Positions 25,021 through 32,632 of a stretch of 64,000 nucleotides of DNA are shown in pieces. Under the pieces are notes generated by a model. It saw nothing but the letters and a program-made list of their open reading frames with translations, made no database searches and had not been told where the DNA came from. The position numbers were made by a program, and so were the translations under genes. Within the stretch, counting starts at the first letter, position 1. Every line of letters starts with the position of its first letter. The stretch is from 2-12-FULL-65-11 sp049679965 (lineage in GTDB: Bacteria > Acidobacteriota > Vicinamibacteria > Vicinamibacterales > CAVVIG01), in contig JBAUGX010000220.1 in assembly GCA_049679965.1 (NCBI GenBank), positions 46,474-110,473 of the forward strand. Reading direction: 5' to 3'.

Positions 25021-25518
25021 CTAGCCGATCCTCCGCAGCATTCTCGAGGTCAGGAACCACCGCAGCTCGCCGGGCCCTGACGGCGGAAGCGCGTCGAGGT
25101 CAATGCGGCACACCGCACCTTTCCTGAACGGGACGGCGTGGCGGGATCCGATGAGGCGCGCCGTCAGCTCGCCGATTCCCGGCTCGTGCCCCACGAGGGC
25201 GATGCGCGTCCGCTTGGTGTGCTTCTCGAGTTCAGCGGAGACCGCCGCATAGCTTCCCCCGGGAGCGAGCGACTCGGCCGTCACGAGGGCAGGCCGGGCG
25301 TCGAACCCGGCCGCAACGATTTCCGCCGTCTGCCGCGCTCGAACGAGCGGGCTGGTGAGGATGACGTCGAAAGAGACACCGAGTTCCGCGAGCCCGCGAG
25401 CCGCCTTGCGGAGCCGCGACATGCCTTTTGCCGTCAGAGGCCGCTTGTCGTCGTCGGGCCACGCCTCGCCACGCTCCTCGGCCAGCCCGTGGCGAATCAG
25501 ATACAGCTCAAAAGACAT
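25021..25518 (-). CDS. sixA: SixA-like phosphohistidine phosphatase
   Basis: A 165-residue histidine-phosphatase (phosphoglycerate-mutase) superfamily protein. The catalytic LYLIRHGLAEE lies at the N-terminus, with LTSPLVRARQTAEIV and the second-His motif LVGHEPGIGELTARLIG. The short length and lack of the large PGM insertions match SixA, which removes phosphate from phosphohistidine proteins. Many polyphosphate loci pair such a gene with a CHAD protein and Ppx, as here. It converges on the DUF6526-like gene, and a T-rich repeat precedes it. Confidence 0.85.
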   Translation of the reverse strand: MSFELYLIRHGLAEERGEAWPDDDKRPLTAKGMSRLRKAARGLAELGVSFDVILTSPLVRARQTAEIVAAGFDARPALVTAESLAPGGSYAAVSAELEKHTKRTRIALVGHEPGIGELTARLIGSRHAVPFRKGAVCRIDLDALPPSGPGELRWFLTSRMLRRIG

Positions 25519-25610
25519 CTCAAAGGTAAGACTGAAAAGTAAAAAGGGAAAAGTGGAGAGCGAAGCGAAATCCCGGCTAGGTCCTTTTGAGTCTTAACTT
25601 TTCAGTTTTT
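25519..25610. repeat. T-rich intergenic repeat, copy B (inverted pair)
   Basis: An A-rich half (around 25524-25556) and a T-rich half (25579-25610) are near reverse complements, sharing GACTGAAAAGT and its complement. The T-rich half supplies the last codons of the CHAD gene (tail KTEKLRLKRT). Words match copies at 3963, 30198 and 62718. Confidence 0.6.
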
Positions 25611-26497
25611 CCTTCAGCCCCGCCGCTGCGCCCGCTGAGTCGCGCCGCCAGTTCCGCGAGCGCGCCGCGGTCGCGCACGTAGCGACCATGCAGTCGCCGG
25701 CACTCGTCTTCGAGCGGAACGACGAGCGTGTCGAGTTCGCGCCAGACGCCGAGATCCGTCGGAGCTGGCGAGGCCTGCATCTGACGAACCCGGTCGATGA
25801 GCACCTGCAAATCATGGAGGCGCCCGAGCACGCCCTGCGTCCTTCGCAGGTGGTTCAGAGCGCCCGGCGCCTGACCGCCTGTGGTCTCGGCAGACACCTC
25901 GAGCGCGTATCGCAGCTTCTTGACGGCAATACGCACTGTATGCAGGCGGTCGGGCAGGTACACCCCGGCGGCCGCTGAGATTGCCTCGGACAAGGTCGCC
26001 GCTCGCCGCGCGATCCGTGCCTCGATCGCCCATCGCCACGTGCGCGACGCGGCCCGAGGCGGCCGCGCGCCCGCCGACTCCAGCCGCCGTTCGATCCTCT
26101 CCAGCTTCGCGGCCACCCGGTGCAGCTCAGTCAGCGTCGATTTCGTGAGCAGCCGCGCGCGCGCCCGGCGGCGCTCATCGCCGACGGCCAGGGCGACACG
26201 GGCCAGGGCCGGCCTTGAGTACCTCCCGGTCGCCGCCAAATCGTCGACCACAGCCAACAGGACGTCAAGCTCGCGCACCACACCAAACCGATCGGTGACG
26301 TGTTTGAGCCGGCGCGCCAGCTTGTGGGTCGTCTCGGCGTCGAGCTGCAGCACGGGGAGCAGTTCACGAAGGCGGCGCGACGCCACACGCGCCCGATGGA
26401 GCGACCGGTCGTTGCCGGCCTCGACGCCGTGTAACATCCGTGTAAACCGGTCGCGGCGCTTGCGGAGGAGTTCGTAACGGTCCAGTGACGTCGGCAT
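25577..26497 (-). CDS. CHAD-domain protein (polyphosphate-binding)
   Basis: A 306-residue all-helical CHAD domain. The conserved basic helices appear as LHRARVASRRLRELLPVL, RELDVLLAVVDDLAATG and LHTVRIAVKKLRYALEV, whose His, Arg and Lys line a groove that binds polyphosphate in characterised members. Neighbouring SixA, Ppx and ppk support that role. The last residues (KTEKLRLKRT) come from the intergenic repeat and are not family-like. The stretch for residues 18-23 contains codons TTT, ACA and TTA, unusual in this GC-rich setting; they coincide with a Pho-box-like repeat facing ppx. Confidence 0.88.
   Translation of the reverse strand: MPTSLDRYELLRKRRDRFTRMLHGVEAGNDRSLHRARVASRRLRELLPVLQLDAETTHKLARRLKHVTDRFGVVRELDVLLAVVDDLAATGRYSRPALARVALAVGDERRRARARLLTKSTLTELHRVAAKLERIERRLESAGARPPRAASRTWRWAIEARIARRAATLSEAISAAAGVYLPDRLHTVRIAVKKLRYALEVSAETTGGQAPGALNHLRRTQGVLGRLHDLQVLIDRVRQMQASPAPTDLGVWRELDTLVVPLEDECRRLHGRYVRDRGALAELAARLSGRSGGAEGKTEKLRLKRT
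26429..26446. promoter_or_regulatory. Pho-box-like repeat inside CHAD 5' end, facing ppx
   Basis: GTGTAAC (26429-26435) and GTGTAAA (26440-26446) are 11 bp apart with spacer ATCC, the same spacer as in the ppk array. It is 111 bases before the ppx start, in the same orientation as the ppk box, but lies within the coding region of the divergent CHAD gene. Confidence 0.5.
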
Positions 26498-26556
26498 GAT
26501 ATAGGAAGGCGACGAAGTCTGGGATTATAGTCGAGCCGGCCTTCGTCCATATCCAG

Positions 26557-28314
26557 ATGCTCATTGCCGCCATCGACATCGGCACCAACTCGCTGCACAT
26601 GATCGTGGTGCGCGTGCGGCCCGACCTGTCGTTTGAAATCGTCGATCGCGAGAAGGAAATGGTCCGGCTCGGCGCGGGCGGACTCGACGGTCGCGCGCTC
26701 ACGCCGGACGCCATCCAGGCGGCCGTTCGCGTGCTATCGAAATTCCGACGTCTCGCGGAATCGCGCCAGGTCGACAAGATCGTCGCCGTCGCCACGAGCG
26801 CCGTGCGTGAGGCCGAAAACGGCGGGGAGTTCCTGCACGCCGTGCGCGAGCAGACCGGCATCCGCGCGCGCGTCATCTCGGGGACCGAAGAGGCGCGGCT
26901 CATTCATCTCGCCGCCGTCTATGGCGTCGGATCGGGAGATGTGGCCGTCGTCATCGACATTGGCGGGGGCAGTGTCGAGATCACGCGTGGCGGCACCACG
27001 GTCGAGCGCGGGCGGAGCTTCAAGCTCGGCGTCATCCGGCTGACCGAGCGGTTCGTCAAGAGCGATCCCCTGTCATCGCACGACGAACGGAAGCTGGTCA
27101 GACACATCTACGCGGAAGCCGGCAAGTACCTGGATGATCTCGCCCGCGCCGGGTTCAATCGCGTCATCGGCACCTCGGGGACCATCCTCAGTCTCGGTGC
27201 GCTCGCCGGGCAGCAGGGTCGCGAGACAGACGCCGCACTTCGTAACCGTCGCGTGTCGGCCAGGCAGCTTCGCCGCGTCAAGAAGCAGCTGCTGCCGCTC
27301 TCGCTGGAGAGGCGCCTTCGTCTGGTGGGGCTCGAGCCGCGCCGCGCCGATCTGTCGGTGGCCGGCATCGTGCTCCTCGACGCGATTGTCAGGCGCCTTG
27401 GCGCTGATGAGATCACGCTCTGCGACCTGTCGCTGCGCGAGGGCCTGGTGCTCGACTACATCGCCCGGCACCGGAAGGAGATCGTCCAGGTCGATCGGTA
27501 CCCTGACATCCGCCGCCGCAGCGTGATCGAGCTGGCCGAGCGGTGCAACTACTGGCCCGAGCACGCCGCGCAGGTGGCGCGACTGGCCCTCACCCTCTTC
27601 GATCAGACGCGAAGCGTCCATGCCCTCACCGATCGCGAGCGGGAATGGCTGGAATACGCGGCCTTGCTGCACGACATCGGGGTCCATATCAGCTACGAGG
27701 GCCATCACAAACACTCGCACTATCTCATCAAGAACGGGGACCTCCGTGGCTTCGAGCCCCAGGAAGTCGCCGCCATCGCCCTCGTTGCCAGGTACCATCG
27801 GCGCGCGACGCCCAAGCGCGAACACGATGAGTTCGCCGACCTCCCGCGGGAGCGCCGACGAACGGTTCGCACGCTCGCCGCGATCCTGCGGCTCGCCGAG
27901 ACCCTTGACCGTAGTCACTCACAGAGCCTCTCAGGCGTCGAACTCCACGATCGCGGCAAGGACGCGCTGCTGCAAGTGCGGACGAGCGGCGACGCCGAGC
28001 TGGAACTGTGGGCTGCGTCGCGCCAGGCCGTGCCGTTCGAGCGCCTGATCGGCAAGCCCTTGCGTATCGAAGTCGGGACCGCACAGGCCGAACAACCCCG
28101 CAGAACGCCACGGATATCCGGGAAAGCCGTTCGTCGTCGAACGAATCGACGGATCGGGCAAGACGCCGCAGCTCGGGCTGCTGGCCAAGTGGCTGCGCGC
28201 GGAGGGGCACCGCGTGTTCGTCACCGAATCGAACTCGTGCGCCCTGGTCAAGGCGGCGACCACGACCGGGAAGAAGAAGAACGCGCCGATCGTCTTCGCA
28301 GACAGGCCGGGTGA
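26557..28314 (+). CDS. ppx: Exopolyphosphatase / pppGpp phosphatase (Ppx/GppA) with HD domain
   Basis: A 585-residue open frame. Residues 1-300 are the ASKHA-fold phosphatase (AAIDIGTNSLHMIVV, VATSAVREAENG, the catalytic-Glu region SGTEEARLIHLA, and VVIDIGGGSVEI). Residues about 315-500 are an HD-type helical domain (YAALLHDIGVHISYEGHHKHSHYLI) as in long-form Ppx. It degrades polyphosphate from the ends, the counterpart of the ppk product. Family similarity ends near residue 510 (GKPLRIEVGTA); the last 75-80 Arg-rich residues are translated out of frame from a thymidylate-kinase-like remnant, so the original stop seems lost. Confidence 0.9.
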   Translation: MLIAAIDIGTNSLHMIVVRVRPDLSFEIVDREKEMVRLGAGGLDGRALTPDAIQAAVRVLSKFRRLAESRQVDKIVAVATSAVREAENGGEFLHAVREQTGIRARVISGTEEARLIHLAAVYGVGSGDVAVVIDIGGGSVEITRGGTTVERGRSFKLGVIRLTERFVKSDPLSSHDERKLVRHIYAEAGKYLDDLARAGFNRVIGTSGTILSLGALAGQQGRETDAALRNRRVSARQLRRVKKQLLPLSLERRLRLVGLEPRRADLSVAGIVLLDAIVRRLGADEITLCDLSLREGLVLDYIARHRKEIVQVDRYPDIRRRSVIELAERCNYWPEHAAQVARLALTLFDQTRSVHALTDREREWLEYAALLHDIGVHISYEGHHKHSHYLIKNGDLRGFEPQEVAAIALVARYHRRATPKREHDEFADLPRERRRTVRTLAAILRLAETLDRSHSQSLSGVELHDRGKDALLQVRTSGDAELELWAASRQAVPFERLIGKPLRIEVGTAQAEQPRRTPRISGKAVRRRTNRRIGQDAAARAAGQVAARGGAPRVRHRIELVRPGQGGDHDREEEERADRLRRQAG

Positions 28315-28340
28315 CGACCGTGTGCCGGGATGCGCCTGGC
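28106..28340 (+). pseudogene. Remnant of a thymidylate-kinase-like gene
   Basis: In the second frame the sequence reads GKPFVVERIDGSGKTPQLGL, LLAKWLRAEGHRVFVTESNS and ALVKAATTTGKKKN. This follows the start of thymidylate kinases and related P-loop enzymes (EGIDGSGKSTQ, then a charged helix). The P-loop is altered (ERIDGSGKTP), there is no start codon in a sensible place, and similarity stops abruptly after about 65 residues with a jump to FADRPGDD, as if the rest was deleted. It overlaps the 3' extension of ppx and runs towards pstB. Confidence 0.6.
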
Positions 28341-28346
28341 GGCAGA

Positions 28347-28364
28347 GTTACGCACAATTTACAT
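28347..28364. promoter_or_regulatory. Pho-box-like repeat upstream of pstB2
   Basis: GTTACGC (28347-28353) and TTTACAT (28358-28364), 11 bp apart, match the words of the box before the second pst operon in the same orientation relative to the gene. It ends 42 bases before the pstB ATG at 28407. Confidence 0.65.
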
Positions 28365-28406
28365 TACCGAAACCGCTTGGAAACTCGACCGGGATAGCCT
28401 TCCCGG

Positions 28407-29279
28407 ATGCTTTTGCAGGATCCGCCTGCCGTGGCCGCCGGTGCCGAGCCTGAGAAGTCTGCAAAGCCGCTGAAGGCATCTGGAGCGCCGGAATCGATGA
28501 CGAGCCCGCCTGTCCCCGCCGTGCCCGCCAAGATCGACGTCAGCGGGATGGACTTCTTCTATGGGGCCAACCGCGTGCTCCAGCAGATCGCCGTGCAGAT
28601 GCCCGCGAATCAGGTCACGGCGCTCATCGGACCCTCGGGCTGCGGCAAGTCGACGTTCCTGCGATGCCTCAACCGCATGAACGACATCATCCCTGGTACG
28701 CGCGTCGTCGGCTCCATGCGGATTGACAATCAGGACATCTATGCGCCCTCCGTGGACGTGGTCGACCTCAGGCGGCGCGTCGGCATGGTGTTCCAGAAGT
28801 CGAATCCGTTTCCCAAGTCGATTTTCGAGAACGTGGCGTACGGTTTGCGGATCAATCACCTCGTCGACTCACGCGCGGAAATGAGCAACCGGATCGAAGC
28901 CAGCCTGAAATCCGCGGCCCTGTGGGACGAGGTCAAGGATCGCCTGCATACCTCGGCCATGGCGCTCTCGGGCGGACAGCAGCAGCGGCTCTGTATTGCA
29001 CGGGCGCTGGCGGTCGAGCCCGAGATTCTGCTGATGGACGAGCCGGCGTCCGCGCTCGACCCCATCGCCACCCAGCGCATCGAAGAGCTCATCTATCAGC
29101 TCAAGACGAAGTACACGATCGTCATCGTGACCCACAACATGCAGCAGGCGGCGCGCGTGTCTGACATCACGGCGTTTTTCTGGCTGGGCAAGCTCGTCGA
29201 GTGCGACCGCACGAACAAGATCTTCACCGCGCCGTCACAGAAAGTGACCGAAGACTACGTCACCGGTCGATTTGGCTAA
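28407..29279 (+). CDS. pstB: Phosphate ABC transporter ATPase PstB (canonical)
   Basis: A 290-residue PstB with every motif intact: Walker A GPSGCGKSTFLRCLNRMND, Q-loop MVFQKSNPFPKSIFENV, signature LSGGQQQRLCIARAL, Walker B ILLMDEPASALDP and H-loop VIVTHNMQQAARVSD. It probably energises the porin-pstSCA operon, which lacks its own ATPase. The ATG at 28407 gives a low-complexity 40-residue leader; an internal ATG at 28497 (after GGAG) would give a more usual 260 residues, and I cannot decide between them. phoU follows 38 bases downstream. Confidence 0.93.
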   Translation: MLLQDPPAVAAGAEPEKSAKPLKASGAPESMTSPPVPAVPAKIDVSGMDFFYGANRVLQQIAVQMPANQVTALIGPSGCGKSTFLRCLNRMNDIIPGTRVVGSMRIDNQDIYAPSVDVVDLRRRVGMVFQKSNPFPKSIFENVAYGLRINHLVDSRAEMSNRIEASLKSAALWDEVKDRLHTSAMALSGGQQQRLCIARALAVEPEILLMDEPASALDPIATQRIEELIYQLKTKYTIVIVTHNMQQAARVSDITAFFWLGKLVECDRTNKIFTAPSQKVTEDYVTGRFG

Positions 29280-29317
29280 CGCGCAGCCGGGGTGGGGCTC
29301 CGCTGCAAGGTTAAATA

Positions 29318-30004
29318 ATGGAATCTGCCGAAAAGGTTGTTCCGCATTTCCGCGAAGAACTCGAACAGCTCAAGGCGCGGCTGCTCGAAATGGGTGGCAT
29401 GGCCGAAGAACAGGTCCACCTGGCGGTCCAGGGGCTTGTCGGCCGCGACAGCGCGATGATCGAACAGGTGCTGCGCGGAGACGGTCCGCTCAATTCGATG
29501 CACATCGAGATCGACAATCGGTGCTTCATGCTGTTGGCGCTCCATCAGCCGATGGCCGCCGACCTGCGCACGATCGTGTCGGCCGTGAAGATCAACACCG
29601 ATCTTGAGCGGGTGGGCGATCTCGCGGTCAACATCGCTGAGGCCGCGATGCGCTACACCCAGCACCCGCCCGTCAAGAAGCTGATCGACATCCCGCACAT
29701 GGCGCGCATCGCGCAGTCGATGCTCCGCGACGCCCTGGATGCCTTCGTCCGCCGCGACACCGACCTCGCCCAGCTGGTGCTGAACCAGGACGATGAGCTC
29801 GACGCGCTCAAGACGCAGCTCTTCCGCGAGCTGCTCACCTACATGCTCCAGGATCCCGCCACCATCGAGCCGGCACTGGACCTCATCCTGATTTCGCGCC
29901 ACCTCGAACGCATCGGGGACCATGCCACGAACATCGCCGAAGACGTGATTTTCATCGTTTCGGCCAAGGACGTGCGGCACCACGGCGCCGACCAGGACCG
30001 CTAG
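29318..30004 (+). CDS. phoU: PhoU phosphate signalling protein (copy 2)
   Basis: A 228-residue PhoU with two three-helix repeats and metal motifs LERVGDLAVNIAEAAM and LERIGDHATNIAEDVIF. It is paired with the canonical pstB, forming the regulatory and ATPase half of the second Pst system. It differs clearly from the copy at 4002, so the two probably serve different transporter-kinase complexes. The ribosome site is weak (GCAAGG before the ATG). Confidence 0.92.
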   Translation: MESAEKVVPHFREELEQLKARLLEMGGMAEEQVHLAVQGLVGRDSAMIEQVLRGDGPLNSMHIEIDNRCFMLLALHQPMAADLRTIVSAVKINTDLERVGDLAVNIAEAAMRYTQHPPVKKLIDIPHMARIAQSMLRDALDAFVRRDTDLAQLVLNQDDELDALKTQLFRELLTYMLQDPATIEPALDLILISRHLERIGDHATNIAEDVIFIVSAKDVRHHGADQDR

Positions 30005-30049
30005 CCGGCCGCAATTGCGGTATACAATCTGGGCAGGTTTCGGCCCTGC

Positions 30050-30235
30050 ATGCCTGAGACGCCCCTGTGTGTGTTCTGCCGGAGCCGTCCGGTCGTTGCC
30101 GGGTGGCGGCCCTTCTGCAGCGAGCGGTGCAAGATCCAGGATCTGGCACGCTGGGCGGACGGCCGGTACCGCGTGCCGGGCGAAGCGGCGACAGAGGAAA
30201 GTGAAAACTTAGAACTAAAAACTGAGAAGGACTGA
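30050..30235 (+). CDS. yacG: YacG-type zinc protein (DNA gyrase inhibitor family)
   Basis: A 61-residue protein with the YacG zinc site: CVFCRSRPV, then RPFCSERCKIQDLARWADGR. The four Cys (CX2C and CX3C) bind one zinc. E. coli YacG binds GyrB and inhibits gyrase. The core ends near residue 46 (YRVPGE); the tail ENLELKTEKD is encoded by the neighbouring A-rich repeat rather than by family sequence. The gene starts 45 bases after phoU2, with GGCAGG upstream. Confidence 0.88.
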   Translation: MPETPLCVFCRSRPVVAGWRPFCSERCKIQDLARWADGRYRVPGEAATEESENLELKTEKD

Positions 30236-30312
30236 GCCCCGTCCTCCTATAATTTGCCTTGCTGACGTTGTCCTTTTAACTTCTTCATTTTCCCTTTTCA
30301 CTTTTCACTCTC
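30198..30312. repeat. T-rich intergenic repeat, copy C (inverted pair)
   Basis: An A-rich half (30198-30235, coding for the YacG tail) and a T-rich half (30266-30312, just before gltA) are inverted relatives of each other and of copies A, B and D. A TATAAT-like sequence at 30247-30252 between the halves may be the gltA -10. Confidence 0.6.
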
Positions 30313-30314
30313 CC

Positions 30315-31607
30315 ATGGCTGACACGCTGAGCATTGTCGACAACCGCACGGGCAAGCAGTACGAGCTGCCAATCAAGGACGGCACGATCCGCGCGATGGA
30401 CCTGCGACAGATCAAGACCGGACCCGACGATTTCGGGATGATGACGTACGACCCCGCGTTCCTGAACACGGCGAGCTGCCGGAGCGCCATCACCTACATC
30501 GACGGCGACAAGGGCATCCTGCTCTACCGCGGCTACCCCATCGAAGAGCTGGCCGAACACAGCGACTACCTCGAGACGGCGTACCTGATTCTGTTCGGCG
30601 AGCTGCCGACCGCCCAACAGCTGCAGAGCTGGACGCACGAGATCACCATCCACACGATGCTCCACGAGAACATCAAGAAGTTCATGGATGGGTTCCAGTA
30701 CGACGCTCATCCGATGGGTATCTTCCTCAGCACCGTCGGGGCGCTGTCAACGTTTTATCCAGAGGCGAAGCAAGTCTTCGACAGGGAATCGCGGCGGCAT
30801 CAGACGCACCGATTGATCGCCAAGGTGCCGAGCATTGCCGCCTACGCGTACCGCCACAGCATCGGCCGGCCCTACATCTATCCGGACAACGAGCTGAGCT
30901 TCGCCGGCAACTTCCTGAACATGCTGTTCAGAATGACCGAGGTGAAGTATCAGCCCAACCCGGTGCTCGTGCGGGCGCTCGACATCCTTTTCATCCTGCA
31001 CGCGGATCACGAGCAGAACTGCAGCACGAGCGCCATGCGCGGCATCGGCAGCTCTCAGGTCGACCCGTACTCGGCGCTGGTGGGCGCGGCCGCCGCGCTC
31101 TACGGTCCGCTGCACGGCGGCGCCAACGAGGCGGTGCTGCGCATGCTGAAGGAAATCGGATCGGTCGACCGCGTCCCGGAATTCATCAAGAAGGTCAAGT
31201 CGGGCGAGGGCGGCGTCAGGCTGATGGGCTTTGGCCACCGCGTGTACAAATCGTACGACCCGCGCGCCAAGGTCATCAAGCGGATCGCGGATCTCGTCTT
31301 CACGGTGACGGGCAAGAACCCGTTGCTGCAGATCGCGCTCGAGCTCGAGCGCATTGCGCTGCAGGACGAATATTTCATCTCGCGCAAGCTGTATCCGAAC
31401 GTCGACTTCTATTCAGGGCTCATCTACCAGGCGATGGGCTTCCCGGTGGAAATGTTCCCGGTCCTCTTCGCGATCCCGAGAACCGCCGGCTGGATTGCAC
31501 AGTGGGAGGAGATGCTGCTCGACGGGGAGCAGAAGATTGCCAGACCACGGCAGATCTACACGGGCCCACAGGTTCGTGAATACGTCCCGCGCGACAAACG
31601 ATCTTAG
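30315..31607 (+). CDS. gltA: Citrate synthase
   Basis: A 430-residue type II citrate synthase, the entry enzyme of the TCA cycle (oxaloacetate + acetyl-CoA to citrate). Active-site segments are FILHADHEQNCSTSAMRGIG, YGPLHGGANEAVLRML with its catalytic His, and GFGHRVYKSYDPRAKV; the Asp region near the C-terminus is DFYSGLIYQAMGFP. Length is normal. It follows a T-rich repeat and possibly its own promoter. Confidence 0.96.
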   Translation: MADTLSIVDNRTGKQYELPIKDGTIRAMDLRQIKTGPDDFGMMTYDPAFLNTASCRSAITYIDGDKGILLYRGYPIEELAEHSDYLETAYLILFGELPTAQQLQSWTHEITIHTMLHENIKKFMDGFQYDAHPMGIFLSTVGALSTFYPEAKQVFDRESRRHQTHRLIAKVPSIAAYAYRHSIGRPYIYPDNELSFAGNFLNMLFRMTEVKYQPNPVLVRALDILFILHADHEQNCSTSAMRGIGSSQVDPYSALVGAAAALYGPLHGGANEAVLRMLKEIGSVDRVPEFIKKVKSGEGGVRLMGFGHRVYKSYDPRAKVIKRIADLVFTVTGKNPLLQIALELERIALQDEYFISRKLYPNVDFYSGLIYQAMGFPVEMFPVLFAIPRTAGWIAQWEEMLLDGEQKIARPRQIYTGPQVREYVPRDKRS

Positions 31608-31624
31608 GGATCACGGGGATCACG

Positions 31625-31658
31625 CATTGCAGATTTCAGATTGCAGATTGCAGATTGG
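31625..31658. repeat. Short GCAGATT tandem repeat at start of peptidase gene
   Basis: The word GCAGATT (once TCAGATT) is repeated about four times just after gltA. A related fragment, ATTGCAGATTTC, occurs at 60334. The repeat supplies the candidate TTG start codons of the next gene. Confidence 0.6.
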
Positions 31659-32538
31659 CGCGCTGCTAATTGTGGCGGGCGCGTGCGTCTCGGCCCAGGC
31701 GCCGGCGCTCGCGTTTGACTCCAATCGCGCGTGGGAGCATCTCCGGCAGCTCGTCGCCATCGGCCCGCGGCCTGCCGCCTCCCCTGCCATCGAACAGGCC
31801 CGCGCCTACATCAAGAATCAGGTCGCGGCGGCCGGCCTCACCGCGGTCGAGCAGGCCTGGGACGATCAGACGCCGCTCGGCAGGATGCGGATGGTGAATC
31901 TGATCGTCACGATCCCCGGCGCGCGGAAGGACCGGATCGTGATTGCCGGGCACTACGACACGAAGCTCTTCCGTCAGTTCCGCTTTGTCGGCGCCAACGA
32001 CGGCGGGTCGAGCGCGGCGTTTCTCATCGAGCTCGCCCGCGTGCTGACGGCACGCCGGAACCCGCTGACCATCGAGTTGCTCTTCCTCGACGGCGAAGAG
32101 GCGGTCAACACCGAATGGGCCGGCAACGACAACACGTACGGCAGCCGGCACTACGTGGACGTCGCCAAGAAAGACGGCTCGCTCGCGGGCCTCAAGGCAT
32201 TCATCCTCGTCGACATGATTGGCGATCGCGATCTCCGGATCCGGCGCGACTTGAACTCGACGCGCTGGCTGACCGACATCGTCTGGGACGCGGCCAAGCG
32301 ACAGAAGCTCGAGGGCACCTTCATCGCGGAGACGACGTCGGTCGAGGACGACCATATCCCGTTCCTGCAGGCCGGCGTGCCGTCGGTGGATATCATCGAC
32401 CTCGACTTCGCCGCGTGGCACACCGCGCAGGACACGCTCGACGCCGTCAGCGCGCGCAGCTTACAGGCCGTCGGCGACGTCGTCCTCGCCGCACTCCCGC
32501 AGATCGAAGCACGCCTCACCGCCGCGCCAGCACGATAG
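31627..32538 (+). CDS. M28-type metallopeptidase / glutaminyl cyclase-like
   Basis: About 300 residues, exported (hydrophobic stretch ALLIVAGACVSAQAPALA). The M28 zinc ligands can be followed: IVIAGHYDTKLF, GANDGGSSAAFLIELARVL, LLFLDGEEAVN, ILVDMIGD and the late His (LDFAAWHTAQDT). The local pattern is close to glutaminyl-peptide cyclotransferases, which make N-terminal pyroglutamate, as well as aminopeptidases; the sequence does not decide. No ATG exists near the signal peptide, so the start is probably TTG 31627 or 31648, both created by the GCAGATT repeat. Confidence 0.82.
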   Translation: MQISDCRLQIGALLIVAGACVSAQAPALAFDSNRAWEHLRQLVAIGPRPAASPAIEQARAYIKNQVAAAGLTAVEQAWDDQTPLGRMRMVNLIVTIPGARKDRIVIAGHYDTKLFRQFRFVGANDGGSSAAFLIELARVLTARRNPLTIELLFLDGEEAVNTEWAGNDNTYGSRHYVDVAKKDGSLAGLKAFILVDMIGDRDLRIRRDLNSTRWLTDIVWDAAKRQKLEGTFIAETTSVEDDHIPFLQAGVPSVDIIDLDFAAWHTAQDTLDAVSARSLQAVGDVVLAALPQIEARLTAAPAR

Positions 32539-32548
32539 CTGACATGAC

Positions 32549-32632
32549 AATCCGGCTAAAGCCGGATCCCACGTCCGACACGGTCACATGTCGCTGTCTT
32601 TGATGACGTACGTGGGGTCCGGCTTCAGCCGG
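32549..32632. repeat. REP-like palindrome pair, locus 1
   Basis: A palindromic unit (32549-32574, core CCGGCTAAAGCCGG followed by ATCCCACGT) faces a second, inverted copy (32610-32632, ACGTGGGGTCC plus GGCTTCAGCCGG). The same pair, in the other arrangement, is at 42381-42431. The stop codon of the next minus-strand gene lies inside the second copy. Confidence 0.75.
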
